Of a DNA stretch of 37,406 bases, positions 15,421 through 22,428 are shown piece by piece (position 1 is the first letter of the stretch; each line of letters starts with the position of its first letter). The DNA lies in assembly GCA_013202975.1 (NCBI GenBank), contig JABMQY010000112.1, positions 1 through 37,406 on the forward strand, written 5' to 3'. The DNA is from Candidatus Saganbacteria bacterium. Its GTDB lineage: Bacteria > Margulisbacteria > WOR-1 > XYC2-FULL-46-14. A program made the position numbers and the translations under genes. The notes under the pieces are model-generated. The model made no database searches, was not told where the DNA came from, and worked only from the letters and a program-made list of their open reading frames with translations.

Positions 15421-18400
15421 TTAATAAATCCTAAATCGGTCGTGTTTTTTCTCAACCCTTAGGATCCTGCCGTCGGTAGTTAAGATAGTGGTTCCATCTT
15501 CGTCAGTGCGATAAATATCTGGGGTCTGTTTTTCTAATCTATGCAGCATCGACTGATGCGGATGGCCGTGGGCATTTGAATTGACCGATAGAAGCGCAAC
15601 CTGCGGCTTAACCGCCCGTAAAAATTTTGCAGAGCTTGAGTTGGCACTACCGTGATGGGCAATTTTTAGAACCGACGACTTTAATTGTTTGCGGGAGTAA
15701 TATTTTAGCAGTGCAGCTTCCCGCTCTTCTTCCAGATCTCCGGTAAAAAGAAAGGATAGATTACCAAAGACAAAGCGAATAACCAGAGAGTTATTGTTAT
15801 AATCAGAATTTGTGCGGGCCGGATTATTACTTAGAGAATTTAGAACCGTTGCCTCCAGATGACGACCAAAGTTAAATACCCGATCTACTGTGGGATCAAG
15901 CTGTTTTATTCTTTTCTGTTTTACTAAAGCCGCGAACATTCTATATGCGTCCGAATCATAAACTTCTCCACTTGAGATCACCTGTCTTACAGGAAGGGCT
16001 TTAACCACTTCAACCAGCCCTCCCAGGTGGTCGACATGAGGGTGGGAGAGGATTATTGAATCAAGTTCCTCTATCTGCTGTTCTTTTAAGAAGGGGACAA
16101 CAATCTTGCTTCCGATCGGATCAATAACAGCGGCCGCATCGTCAGCCTGATACCATGTTTCGCCATGGCCTCCTCCGTCAAGTAAGATGTTTTTCTTGTC
16201 CGGAGTTTGCAGCAGAAAGGCCTCTCCCTGCCCAACGTTTAGCATGGTTACTGTGAGACCGGTTGAATTGTCTGTAATAAAGGGAGCAGCTCCATCCAGT
16301 TGAGTTAGTACTCCATCCTCTTCTGCCGAAAAGAATGTTTCTTTTGATTTGATACCATCAACCCCAAAGAGCGCTTTTTTTACGATCGGGTCGTGTTCAT
16401 CCAATACTACATCGATATTCTCGGAGATTTCATTAAAGGCTCTTTTTGCCTGCTGATAGGATAATCGTCCCTGCGGTTTATAGAAATTTGGCCAGATAAA
16501 GTGTTCAAAGAGGTCGTCAGTTGATCGGGTTCTTAGGTATTTACAATCATGGAGTTTGGGATTAAGTTCCATTAAGACTAACCGGGTAATGTCGTAGAGG
16601 TCTCTCTGATTGGGATTTATTTGGCGGTCAAGAAGTTTTAATGCAGAGGCATTTTGAGGATCTTCAAAGAGTCCCAATAATTGGTTAATTGTATCCGGGT
16701 CGATCTGCTTTCTTTTATCCAGGCGTTCAAGCAATTTTAGATATTCCTTTTCGATTTGATTCTTATCTTTTCGATCCTCATGATAATCAGGGTGGTGTTC
16801 AATGATTATTTTTTGTTCCAAATTTACTCGTTTGGTTCTGATTAAAAAATCAAAGGTATGCTGCGAGTTTTTAGTCGATTTTATTTGGCAATTTATACCA
16901 TCTTGCAAGGTGTCAATCTGTCCAAAAAGTTTAAGCAGCAGAGCAACTTTTCTCTCTTCTTTTGATTGGAATGAGTTAATAGAAAAGGGGGCATTAATAA
17001 CTTTGTCCCCCCCAAAAACCTCCTGCGATATTCCGACAAAGGTATCTGGATTAATAATTCCCTCTCTATACAGGAGGTGGCAAACTTTGAGCCATTCTTC
17101 TCTTTTAAATGTCCAGAGTTTGCGGTTCTTACTTGTACTGCTGTAACGCCGAGAAAAGGTTGCCCCGTGTTCATCATTAAGGATTTCAGACACTTCCTCT
17201 GGGTTGCCTAGGAATGCATTTAATTTCCTTGCTACTTCAAATGTACTACCATGAATTCTTTTTAAATGGTTGTCGGTTCCAGTAATAGCTATTTCACCCG
17301 TTTTAATATGTTCTAAAAGGCTTTCGTCAAAACCGTGTCCTAATAATTTAGCAACAGCAGGCAGATCTGATTCCTTAAATGTCCAGACTTTCATATTTAC
17401 CTTATGTCGCCTGGTAAAGAGTACGCCGTGTTCATCATTAATGACCTCAGATACTTTAGTTGGGTCGCCCAGTAAAGTATTTAAGGTTTTTGCTACTTCA
17501 TGTTTAGTTCCATGAATTCTTTTAAAAAGGTCGTCATTTTTAGAAGCAGCAATTTCGCCTGGCTTAATCTGCTCTAGGATATTTTTGTCATATTTACGGT
17601 TGAGTAATTTAGCAACAGCCGGCAGATCCGATTCCCTAAATGTCCAGACTTTTTTACTAGGTCCTTTATATCGCCGGGTAAAGATTACCCCGTGTTCATC
17701 ATTGAGGACTTTGGATGCTTCATTTGGTTTGCCCAGTAAAGTATTTAATGATTTTGCCACTTCATTTGTAGCCCCATGAATTCTTTGGAAATGGTTGTCA
17801 TGTCCAGTAACAACAATCTCGCCTGGATTAGTTTGTTCTAGAATGCTCTCGTCATAGTTGCATTTAAGTAAGGCGGCAACTGCCGGCAGGTCTGCTTCCA
17901 TAAATGTCCAAACTCTTCTACCGCTTCCTTTATATCTCCTAGTAAAGAGTACTCCGTGTTTATTGTTATCTGCCTCAGATATTTTCTCTGGTTTGCCGAG
18001 TAAAGTGTTTAATTCCTTTGCTAGTTCTGATGTTTTTCCATGAATTCTTTTGAAATTATTGTCTGTGTTAGTAGTAGCAATTTCACCTGGTTTAATTTTT
18101 CCTAAAATGCTCTTGTCAAAACCGCGTCCTAATAATTTAGCAACAGCAGGCAGATCTGATTCCTTAAATGTCCAGACTTTATTGGATCCACTAGATCGCC
18201 TGGTAAAGGTTACTCCGTCTTTATTTTTAAAGACTTCAGACACTTCATCTGGGTTACCCAGTGAAGTATTTAATGAGACTGCTAATTTACCGGTACCCCC
18301 ATGAATTCTTTTAAAATGCTTGTCATTTTGAGTGGCAGCTATTTCGCCTGTCCGGATCGGAAAGAGTCTTGCCGGAGCACTAAAGGCAGCAGCTCGGCGC

Positions 18401-18435
18401 ATTGATTTTGGTAATAAATTTCTTAATATGTGCAC
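15421..18435 (-). CDS. Repeat-containing protein with C-terminal ComEC-like metallo-beta-lactamase domain
   Basis: 1004-aa, apparently three-part protein. Residues 29-463 are five tandem repeats of 87-88 aa, each with a FKRIHG-type motif, an LNTLLG helix, FTRR and WTF-ESDLPAVAKLL. Residues 490-720 are uncharacterised; TFDFLI near 530 and KIIIEHHPD near 546 resemble the spaced acidic residues of a PD-(D/E)XK nuclease, with His in place of Lys. Residues 725-1004 match the MBL domain of ComEC: MLNVGQGEAFLL, LLDGGG, SHPHVDHLGG, LFTGDLEEE and AHHGSANSS. The zinc ligands look intact. The ComEC channel and membrane helices are absent, and there is no obvious signal peptide. Start: GTG with GGAG 7 bases upstream. 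A DNA-acting enzyme is a fair guess, not shown. Confidence 0.8.
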   Translation of the reverse strand: MHILRNLLPKSMRRAAAFSAPARLFPIRTGEIAATQNDKHFKRIHGGTGKLAVSLNTSLGNPDEVSEVFKNKDGVTFTRRSSGSNKVWTFKESDLPAVAKLLGRGFDKSILGKIKPGEIATTNTDNNFKRIHGKTSELAKELNTLLGKPEKISEADNNKHGVLFTRRYKGSGRRVWTFMEADLPAVAALLKCNYDESILEQTNPGEIVVTGHDNHFQRIHGATNEVAKSLNTLLGKPNEASKVLNDEHGVIFTRRYKGPSKKVWTFRESDLPAVAKLLNRKYDKNILEQIKPGEIAASKNDDLFKRIHGTKHEVAKTLNTLLGDPTKVSEVINDEHGVLFTRRHKVNMKVWTFKESDLPAVAKLLGHGFDESLLEHIKTGEIAITGTDNHLKRIHGSTFEVARKLNAFLGNPEEVSEILNDEHGATFSRRYSSTSKNRKLWTFKREEWLKVCHLLYREGIINPDTFVGISQEVFGGDKVINAPFSINSFQSKEERKVALLLKLFGQIDTLQDGINCQIKSTKNSQHTFDFLIRTKRVNLEQKIIIEHHPDYHEDRKDKNQIEKEYLKLLERLDKRKQIDPDTINQLLGLFEDPQNASALKLLDRQINPNQRDLYDITRLVLMELNPKLHDCKYLRTRSTDDLFEHFIWPNFYKPQGRLSYQQAKRAFNEISENIDVVLDEHDPIVKKALFGVDGIKSKETFFSAEEDGVLTQLDGAAPFITDNSTGLTVTMLNVGQGEAFLLQTPDKKNILLDGGGHGETWYQADDAAAVIDPIGSKIVVPFLKEQQIEELDSIILSHPHVDHLGGLVEVVKALPVRQVISSGEVYDSDAYRMFAALVKQKRIKQLDPTVDRVFNFGRHLEATVLNSLSNNPARTNSDYNNNSLVIRFVFGNLSFLFTGDLEEEREAALLKYYSRKQLKSSVLKIAHHGSANSSSAKFLRAVKPQVALLSVNSNAHGHPHQSMLHRLEKQTPDIYRTDEDGTTILTTDGRILRVEKKHDRFRIY
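17047..18351 (-). repeat. Five in-frame tandem coding repeats (about 262 bp unit)
   Basis: Repeat units begin at residues 29, 116, 204, 292 and 379 of the 1004-aa protein (PGEIA or TGEIA), and WTF recurs at 88, 176, 264, 351 and 441. The DNA is also similar between units, so opposite-strand ORFs in the track share an ATAGRS-SLNVQT motif. Unit 5 has diverged most at its end (WTFKREEWLKVC). Confidence 0.9.
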
Positions 18436-18574
18436 TTATTTTCTCCACTCTTGGGCATGTCTTTTTCCTGACAGGTTTATATCGTCGGTTTGTGGAGAAA
18501 ATTTCAGTTGATATAGTTTCTGGCAACCTCATTATTGCCTGCGTTTTTTTTATGGATGCAAATTTTGCCAAGAA

Positions 18575-18603
18575 TTACCTTTCTTATGATGCTAAATTAT
18601 ATT
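18575..18603 (+). promoter_or_regulatory. Possible promoter of the Kelch-like lipoprotein gene
   Basis: TTACCT, 17 bases, TATATT. Matches to consensus are 4/6 and 5/6. It lies 43 bases before the GTG start in the 210-base divergent gap with the 1004-aa gene. The region is AT-rich, so the call is tentative. Confidence 0.35.
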
Positions 18604-18645
18604 ATAATAAACTATGACGGCTAATTATTTTTCCGGGAGGAGTTT

Positions 18646-20307
18646 GTGAAAAAACAGTTTTTTCTTATCATACTAATTTGTTTGGTTTTGTTCGGGGCCT
18701 TAATCTCCGGCTGCGGTAAACAGGCTGCGCCCGGGACCAATGCTTCGGCCCCTTCGGTTTCATCTGTGTTTCCAACATCGGGAGCAACTAGTGTTTCGAG
18801 AAATACTTATTTAACCGCTACTTTTAGCCAGTCAATGGATGCCACAAGCATTACAACCTCAACCTTTAAATGTTCTTCGAGTTCAGGTTTTGTAACAGGA
18901 ACCGTAAGTTATAGTGCTTCTTCAAAGACAGCAATCTTTACCCCCTCTGCTGATTTAAGTGCTAGTACTCAATATTCTGGGATTGTATATACCGGGGCAA
19001 AAAATACATCTGGTATTGGACTTAATGCTGATTATACTTGGTCGTTTACAGCCGGAAGCGTAACAGATTCTACCGGGCCGCAGGTTTTATCTACTGTTCC
19101 AACTGACGGGGCTACCGCTGTTGCAACTACGACCACAATAAGTGTAATTTTCGATGAAGCAATAGATCCTACAACTATTAATACTTCAACTTTCACAGTG
19201 ACCTCGTCAGCTGGTTCTGTGACGGGAACTGCAACCTATAGCGTAAGTGCTAAAACAGCTTATTTTACTCCGGGTGCATCATTGGATTACAGTACTATTT
19301 ATACTGCGTTGTTAACCACCGGAATAAAAGACCTTGCAGGAAATAATTTGAACAGCTCAAGCAGAAATACATCTGGAGCGCAGTACTCCTGGAGTTTTAC
19401 AACAAATAAGAGTTGGACCCAGGTTACAACTGCAGCTTCTTTTACAGGAAGACAGCACCATGCCTCCGTTTCTTTTGATGACAAAGTCTGGGTTATTGGA
19501 GGTTGGGACGGAACCAATTATTTAAATGATGTTTGGTATACAAGTGATGGTGCTACCTGGACCCGGGCAACTGCTTCGGCAGACTTTGATGCCAGGTGTT
19601 ATCATGCTGCTACTGTTTTTGACGACGGCTCTGGCGAAAAGATGTGGGTAATTGGCGGTCAGGGTTTGATTGCCGGGAGTTATACCAGCCTGTGGCGCAA
19701 GGATGCCTGGTATTCAACCGACGGAATAACCTGGACTCGAGCTACAAATAATGCCGGGTTTGGGGAAAGAACCTATCATAAAGTTCTGGTTCACAATAGT
19801 AAAATGTGGGTTATTGGTGGATTTGATGGCGGGTCTTCCGGTACGAAGAAGAGCGATGTTTGGTCTTCCACAGACGGCATTACCTGGACACAAGTTACAG
19901 CCTCTGCCAATTTTTCTGATAGAGTTTATTTTGATGCAGTAGTTTATGATAGCAAGATGTGGGTTATTGCAGGGTTTGATGGTAATCGTCTGAAAGATGT
20001 TTGGTCTTCAACCGATGGGATTACCTGGACTCAGGCAGCAGCGGCTGCTGCTTTTCCAGAAAAATCAGATTTTGTCGCTTTGAATTATGATGGATATATG
20101 TGGGTACTGGGTGGATATTCTTCTTCGAGCTACGACAATGATGTATGGAGATCGACCGATGGAATCACCTGGACTCAACAAACTTTTGTAAATACTTTTT
20201 CTCCGAGAATTTTTCATTCAGGGGCAGTCAACGATAGTAAGATGTGGATTATGGCAGGAACAACTTCTACCGCAACCGAATCAAATGATGTTTGGACATA
20301 TCCTTGA
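18646..20307 (+). CDS. Lipoprotein with Big_5-type domains and Kelch-like repeats
   Basis: 553-aa exported lipoprotein. The leader ends in a lipobox LISGC (C23). Residues of about 35-135 and 140-250 are two Ig-like Big_5-type domains with the ATFSQSMDATSI and VIFDEAIDPTTI motifs. From about 255 on there are roughly six Kelch-like units with VWVIGG, NDVWYTSDG-TWT and related motifs, predicted to close a beta-propeller. The GTG start is supported by a strong SD, GGGAGGAG, 5-6 bases upstream. It is probably surface- or periplasm-exposed and binds a protein or glycan; the ligand is unknown. Thr/Ser-rich low-complexity stretches link the domains. Confidence 0.85.
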   Translation: MKKQFFLIILICLVLFGALISGCGKQAAPGTNASAPSVSSVFPTSGATSVSRNTYLTATFSQSMDATSITTSTFKCSSSSGFVTGTVSYSASSKTAIFTPSADLSASTQYSGIVYTGAKNTSGIGLNADYTWSFTAGSVTDSTGPQVLSTVPTDGATAVATTTTISVIFDEAIDPTTINTSTFTVTSSAGSVTGTATYSVSAKTAYFTPGASLDYSTIYTALLTTGIKDLAGNNLNSSSRNTSGAQYSWSFTTNKSWTQVTTAASFTGRQHHASVSFDDKVWVIGGWDGTNYLNDVWYTSDGATWTRATASADFDARCYHAATVFDDGSGEKMWVIGGQGLIAGSYTSLWRKDAWYSTDGITWTRATNNAGFGERTYHKVLVHNSKMWVIGGFDGGSSGTKKSDVWSSTDGITWTQVTASANFSDRVYFDAVVYDSKMWVIAGFDGNRLKDVWSSTDGITWTQAAAAAAFPEKSDFVALNYDGYMWVLGGYSSSSYDNDVWRSTDGITWTQQTFVNTFSPRIFHSGAVNDSKMWIMAGTTSTATESNDVWTYP

Positions 20308-20332
20308 TAGAAATATCTCCAAAAAATCTCAC

Positions 20333-20361
20333 TTGAACTTCGACTAGTTTTCCTATATTAT
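20333..20361 (+). promoter_or_regulatory. Promoter of tRNA-Phe
   Basis: TTGAAC, 17 bases, TATTAT. Matches are 4/6 and 5/6 at ideal spacing. A transcript start near 20369 would give a leader of about 75 bases before tRNA-Phe. Confidence 0.6.
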
Positions 20362-20389
20362 CTTAGAGTACAGAAATGTTTAAGCCGCG

Positions 20390-20416
20390 GTAGTCCCTCG
20401 ACAGGCTCGGGACTAC
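20390..20416. repeat. REP-like hairpin upstream of tRNA-Phe
   Basis: GTAGTCCC-TCGACAGGCTC-GGGACTAC, perfect 8-bp arms. It lies in the tRNA leader. The ten bases GCCGCGGTAG at 20384-20393, which run into its left arm, copy the first ten bases of the mature tRNA. Confidence 0.65.
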
Positions 20417-20442
20417 TGGGTAAAGAAATGGTTTTCGTCTGT

Positions 20443-20515
20443 GCCGCGGTAGCTCAGTCGGTAGAGCAGTAGCCTGAAAAGCTATGTGTCGGCGGTTCGA
20501 TTCCGCCCTGCGGCA
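20443..20515 (+). tRNA. tRNA-Phe (GAA)
   Basis: Cloverleaf folds fully by eye. Acceptor GCCGCGG pairs with CTGCGGC, with one G-U. The D-arm is GCTC/GAGC, and the anticodon stem is GTAGC/GCTAT with loop CTGAAAA, giving anticodon GAA. The T-arm is GGCGG/CCGCC with TTCGATT. Discriminator is A. CCA is not encoded. A palindromic repeat begins on the discriminator base. Confidence 0.93.
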
Positions 20516-20545
20516 TTCTCCTACGCCCTTCGGGCTTCGGAGAAT
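20515..20545. repeat. GAA-loop hairpin 1 (abuts tRNA-Phe)
   Basis: ATTCTCC-TAC-GCCC-TTC-GGGC-TTC-GGAGAAT. Outer arm is 7 bp, inner stem 4 bp. Read on the minus strand, the internal loop is GAA/GTA. It starts at the last base of tRNA-Phe, and a few T's follow. Confidence 0.8.
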
Positions 20546-20568
20546 TTTCATGCTAAGATAGTTGCTTC

Positions 20569-20670
20569 ATCCTCCGAAGCACGAAGTGCGAAGGGGGACG
20601 GAGAATTTTCCTTGAAAATTGATTTGAAATATGAAGAAGACCTCCTAAGCTCCTAAGGAGAGAAGGAGGG
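20569..20670 (+). repeat. Direct repeat copy A, left of the GIY-YIG gene
   Basis: Begins ATCCTCCGAAG, then hairpin TCCTCC-GAA-GCAC-GAA-GTGC-GAA-GGGGGA (20570-20598). The linker GGACGGAGAATTTTCCTTG follows, then AAAATTG and a second hairpin at 20641-20669. Copy B at 20949 has the same order, with the linker differing at 2 of about 26 bases. Confidence 0.75.
20641..20669 (+). promoter_or_regulatory. Hairpin sequestering the SD of the GIY-YIG gene
   Basis: CCTCCT-AAG-CTCC-TAA-GGAG-AGA-AGGAGG. The 3' arm AGGAGG is the Shine-Dalgarno of the ATG at 20674 and pairs perfectly with the 5' arm. The internal loop is again 3x3 purine (AAG/AGA). This suggests translational repression unless the hairpin is opened. 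Confidence 0.65.
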
Positions 20671-20673
20671 ATA

Positions 20674-20928
20674 ATGGCTAGAAATTATTTAGTTTATGTT
20701 TTGAGAAGTGAAAGAGACGGAAGATTTTACACTGGACTAACAGTAGATTTGGAAAAAAGAATTAGGGAACATCAAGAAGGCCTAAGTAAGTATACGAAGA
20801 ACAAAGGTCCTTGGAAATTAAAGTGGTACGGAGTTTTTTCTGATATACAATTGGCAGAAAAATTTGAAAGATATTTGAAAACAGGATCGGGAATTGCCTT
20901 TTGCAGAAAAAGACTTTTGAGGGTATAA
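20674..20928 (+). CDS. Small GIY-YIG endonuclease-fold protein
   Basis: 84-aa GIY-YIG domain protein of the UPF0213/YhbQ-like type. The two signature strands are YLVYVLRSERDG and FYTGLTVDLEKR, with the GIY and YIG motifs degenerate as VYV and YTG. Arg in the following helix (KRIREHQEG) and Glu in AEKFERYLKTGSG fit the catalytic positions. SD AGGAGG lies 4-5 bases before the ATG but inside a hairpin. The gene sits between two homologous direct repeats of about 100-125 bp built from hairpins, next to tRNA-Phe. That context suggests a mobile or repeat-processing role, unlike a normal repair gene. Confidence 0.85.
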   Translation: MARNYLVYVLRSERDGRFYTGLTVDLEKRIREHQEGLSKYTKNKGPWKLKWYGVFSDIQLAEKFERYLKTGSGIAFCRKRLLRV

Positions 20929-20948
20929 TAAATTTTGCTGTAAGGAAT

Positions 20949-21073
20949 ATCCTCCGAAGTTCTCCGTAGCTCTGAGCAGAGCGAAGAGCGTAGGAGGACG
21001 GAGAATATTCCTGGAAAATTGTTTAATTTATTGAAGAGAGGTCCTACGAAGCTCAGAGAGCGAAGTAGGACGG
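20949..21073 (+). repeat. Direct repeat copy B, right of the GIY-YIG gene
   Basis: Hairpin 1 (20950-20998) is two-tiered: TCCTCC/GGAGGA, loop GAA/GTA, stem GTTC/GAGC, then loop GTA/GAA and stem GCTCT/AGAGC. The linker GGACGGAGAATATTCCTGG follows, then AAAATTG. Hairpin 2 (21041-21071) is GTCCTAC-GAA-GCTC-AGA-GAGC-GAA-GTAGGAC. The order matches copy A. Confidence 0.8.
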
Positions 21074-21111
21074 CACCACGTTTGTAGAACTAAATATAAA
21101 GGAGCGATTGC

Positions 21112-21711
21112 GTGAAAAAAATAAAGCAACACAGAAACAAGGTTTGGTTCTTACTGGGAATAGTATTCTTTATGGCAGCGGTTTTGTCTATTTTCTTTTT
21201 CGCTGTTCCAAAAGGGGCGGATATTGAGGTTGTGTTGCGGGGCGAGGCTGCGGGGATGGGGGGAGAGCCGCTGATCCTTTTTTCTGTATTTGCCTTTACC
21301 ATGGCAACCGTTTCTGTCGCAAAAGGCTACGAGGTTTTTAAGCACGAAAGAGAGAAGAAGAGGGATTTGCTGCAAACTCAACTGGATGAGCTGCGCTGCC
21401 AGAATAGTCATATTCACTCAATTAATAACGAGCTTGCAGAAAAGCATGTAAAGACCAGAAGGGAAAAAAATGAGTTGTCCCATCTTTTAAATGAACTGCA
21501 TGATGAGTCCAGAAAAAAAGATGAACATGAAAAACTGCTCCACAAAAGTATTCTGGTATTGAAAAACGATATTGAGAAATTGCTTTCCCAAAAAAAAGAG
21601 TTGCTTTTTGAGGTGAACAGGAGAGAACCGGCCGCCAAAAAGGTCAAAATGCAAAAAACGATGAAGAAAAAGATTCCAAAGAAAGGCAGGAGGAAGAATG
21701 CAAAAGCTTAA
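21112..21711 (+). CDS. Membrane protein with coiled coil, unknown
   Basis: 199-aa protein with a membrane segment at about residues 12-32 and a second hydrophobic stretch at about 53-68 (ILFSVFAFTMATVSVA). A highly charged coiled coil follows, about 75-170, ending in a very basic tail (MKKKIPKKGRRKNAKA). The two segments would put the coiled coil and basic tail in the cytoplasm. The GTG start is supported by AAAGGAG 7 bases upstream. It overlaps the next gene by 14 bases. No family recognised; a scaffold or nucleic-acid/phospholipid tether are both possible. Confidence 0.7.
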   Translation: MKKIKQHRNKVWFLLGIVFFMAAVLSIFFFAVPKGADIEVVLRGEAAGMGGEPLILFSVFAFTMATVSVAKGYEVFKHEREKKRDLLQTQLDELRCQNSHIHSINNELAEKHVKTRREKNELSHLLNELHDESRKKDEHEKLLHKSILVLKNDIEKLLSQKKELLFEVNRREPAAKKVKMQKTMKKKIPKKGRRKNAKA

Positions 21712-22333
21712 ATGGGTATTGTTTCTGGTTTTATTTTTAGTTTTGGGGACGGTTGCCAGCGCTGATTTAACATTTTATCTGGTAGATAATTTTGAATCAA
21801 ACTCGGCCTCAAGATGGTTTTCTTTTGGCCCGATTGAAATGAAGGTGGTCCCGAATCCTCTAAACAGCAAAAGAGATCTGATCGCAGAGTCATGCGGTAA
21901 TTATTTGCTCAACCTGAGCGGGAAAGCAAACGATTGGTATATCGGGGGAATCGGAACCGATTTAATGCTGGACGCATCCTCATACAGCCGGCTGCAGATT
22001 GATATATATGGCAGCATTAATTATGGAAAACTCAGGATTGAGCTCTACGATGATGATAACGGAAATTCCCAGATCGAGCAGGATAAAAATTGGCAGCCTT
22101 TGTATGACGATAAATGGGCGGTAGAGATTCCTATCCTGGGTCCCGGATTTACCAGGGTATCAATTCCTTTTAGCGCCTTTGTTGATGATAATCCCGGGAT
22201 CGGAGATGATAAGTGGAATCCTTCGAATCAAAGAGGATCGGCCGGATTGGCAAGGCTCCAGATGGTTTTTGTCTCAAAAGAAAAGGTTGGAAAGGTTGAT
22301 GTTGGCATAGATAATATCTTGCTGACATACTGA
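21698..22333 (+). CDS. Exported carbohydrate-binding-like protein
   Basis: 211-aa exported protein. A signal peptide (LFLVLFLVLGTVASA) is followed by a single beta-rich domain with LVDNFESNSASRWF, YSRLQIDIYGS, FTRVSIPFSAF and VGIDNILLTY. This layout is typical of CBM11-like or galactose-binding jelly-roll domains. SD GGAGGAAG lies just before the ATG, inside the previous gene, so the two are coupled. The stop codon TGA is the first part of a hairpin repeat. Ligand unknown; no catalytic motif is visible. Confidence 0.7.
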   Translation: MQKLKWVLFLVLFLVLGTVASADLTFYLVDNFESNSASRWFSFGPIEMKVVPNPLNSKRDLIAESCGNYLLNLSGKANDWYIGGIGTDLMLDASSYSRLQIDIYGSINYGKLRIELYDDDNGNSQIEQDKNWQPLYDDKWAVEIPILGPGFTRVSIPFSAFVDDNPGIGDDKWNPSNQRGSAGLARLQMVFVSKEKVGKVDVGIDNILLTY

Positions 22334-22366
22334 AGCTCCCAGCGATTTTTTCGCGGGAGCGAAAGT
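22329..22366. repeat. GAA-loop hairpin overlapping a stop codon
   Basis: ACT-GAA-GCTCCC-A-GCGA-loop-TCGC-GGGAGC-GAA-AGT. A 3x3 GAA/GAA internal loop is flanked by a short outer arm and a long inner stem with one bulged A. The TGA stop of the upstream gene is inside the left GAA. Confidence 0.7.
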
Positions 22367-22405
22367 CCGCCGAAGCCACGAGCGAAGCGAGGGCGTAGGC
22401 GGACT
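22364..22405. repeat. GAA-loop hairpin with 8-bp arms
   Basis: AGTCCGCC-GAA-GCC...GGC-GTA-GGCGGACT, immediately after the previous hairpin and sharing its last three bases. Outer arm is 8 bp and the internal loop GAA/GTA. Inner sequence CGAGCGAAGCGAG is only weakly paired. Confidence 0.75.
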
Positions 22406-22428
22406 AAAAAAAGGGGTGAAGAATCAAT

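Noticed and set aside
17270-18304. Plus-strand ORFs with recurring ATAGRS-SLNVQT peptides
   Set aside because: They are antisense shadows of the five tandem coding repeats in the 1004-aa minus-strand gene.
17047-18351. Regular repeats resembling a CRISPR or satellite array
   Set aside because: Units are about 262 bp, in frame and protein-coding with conserved residues; no short repeats with unique spacers.
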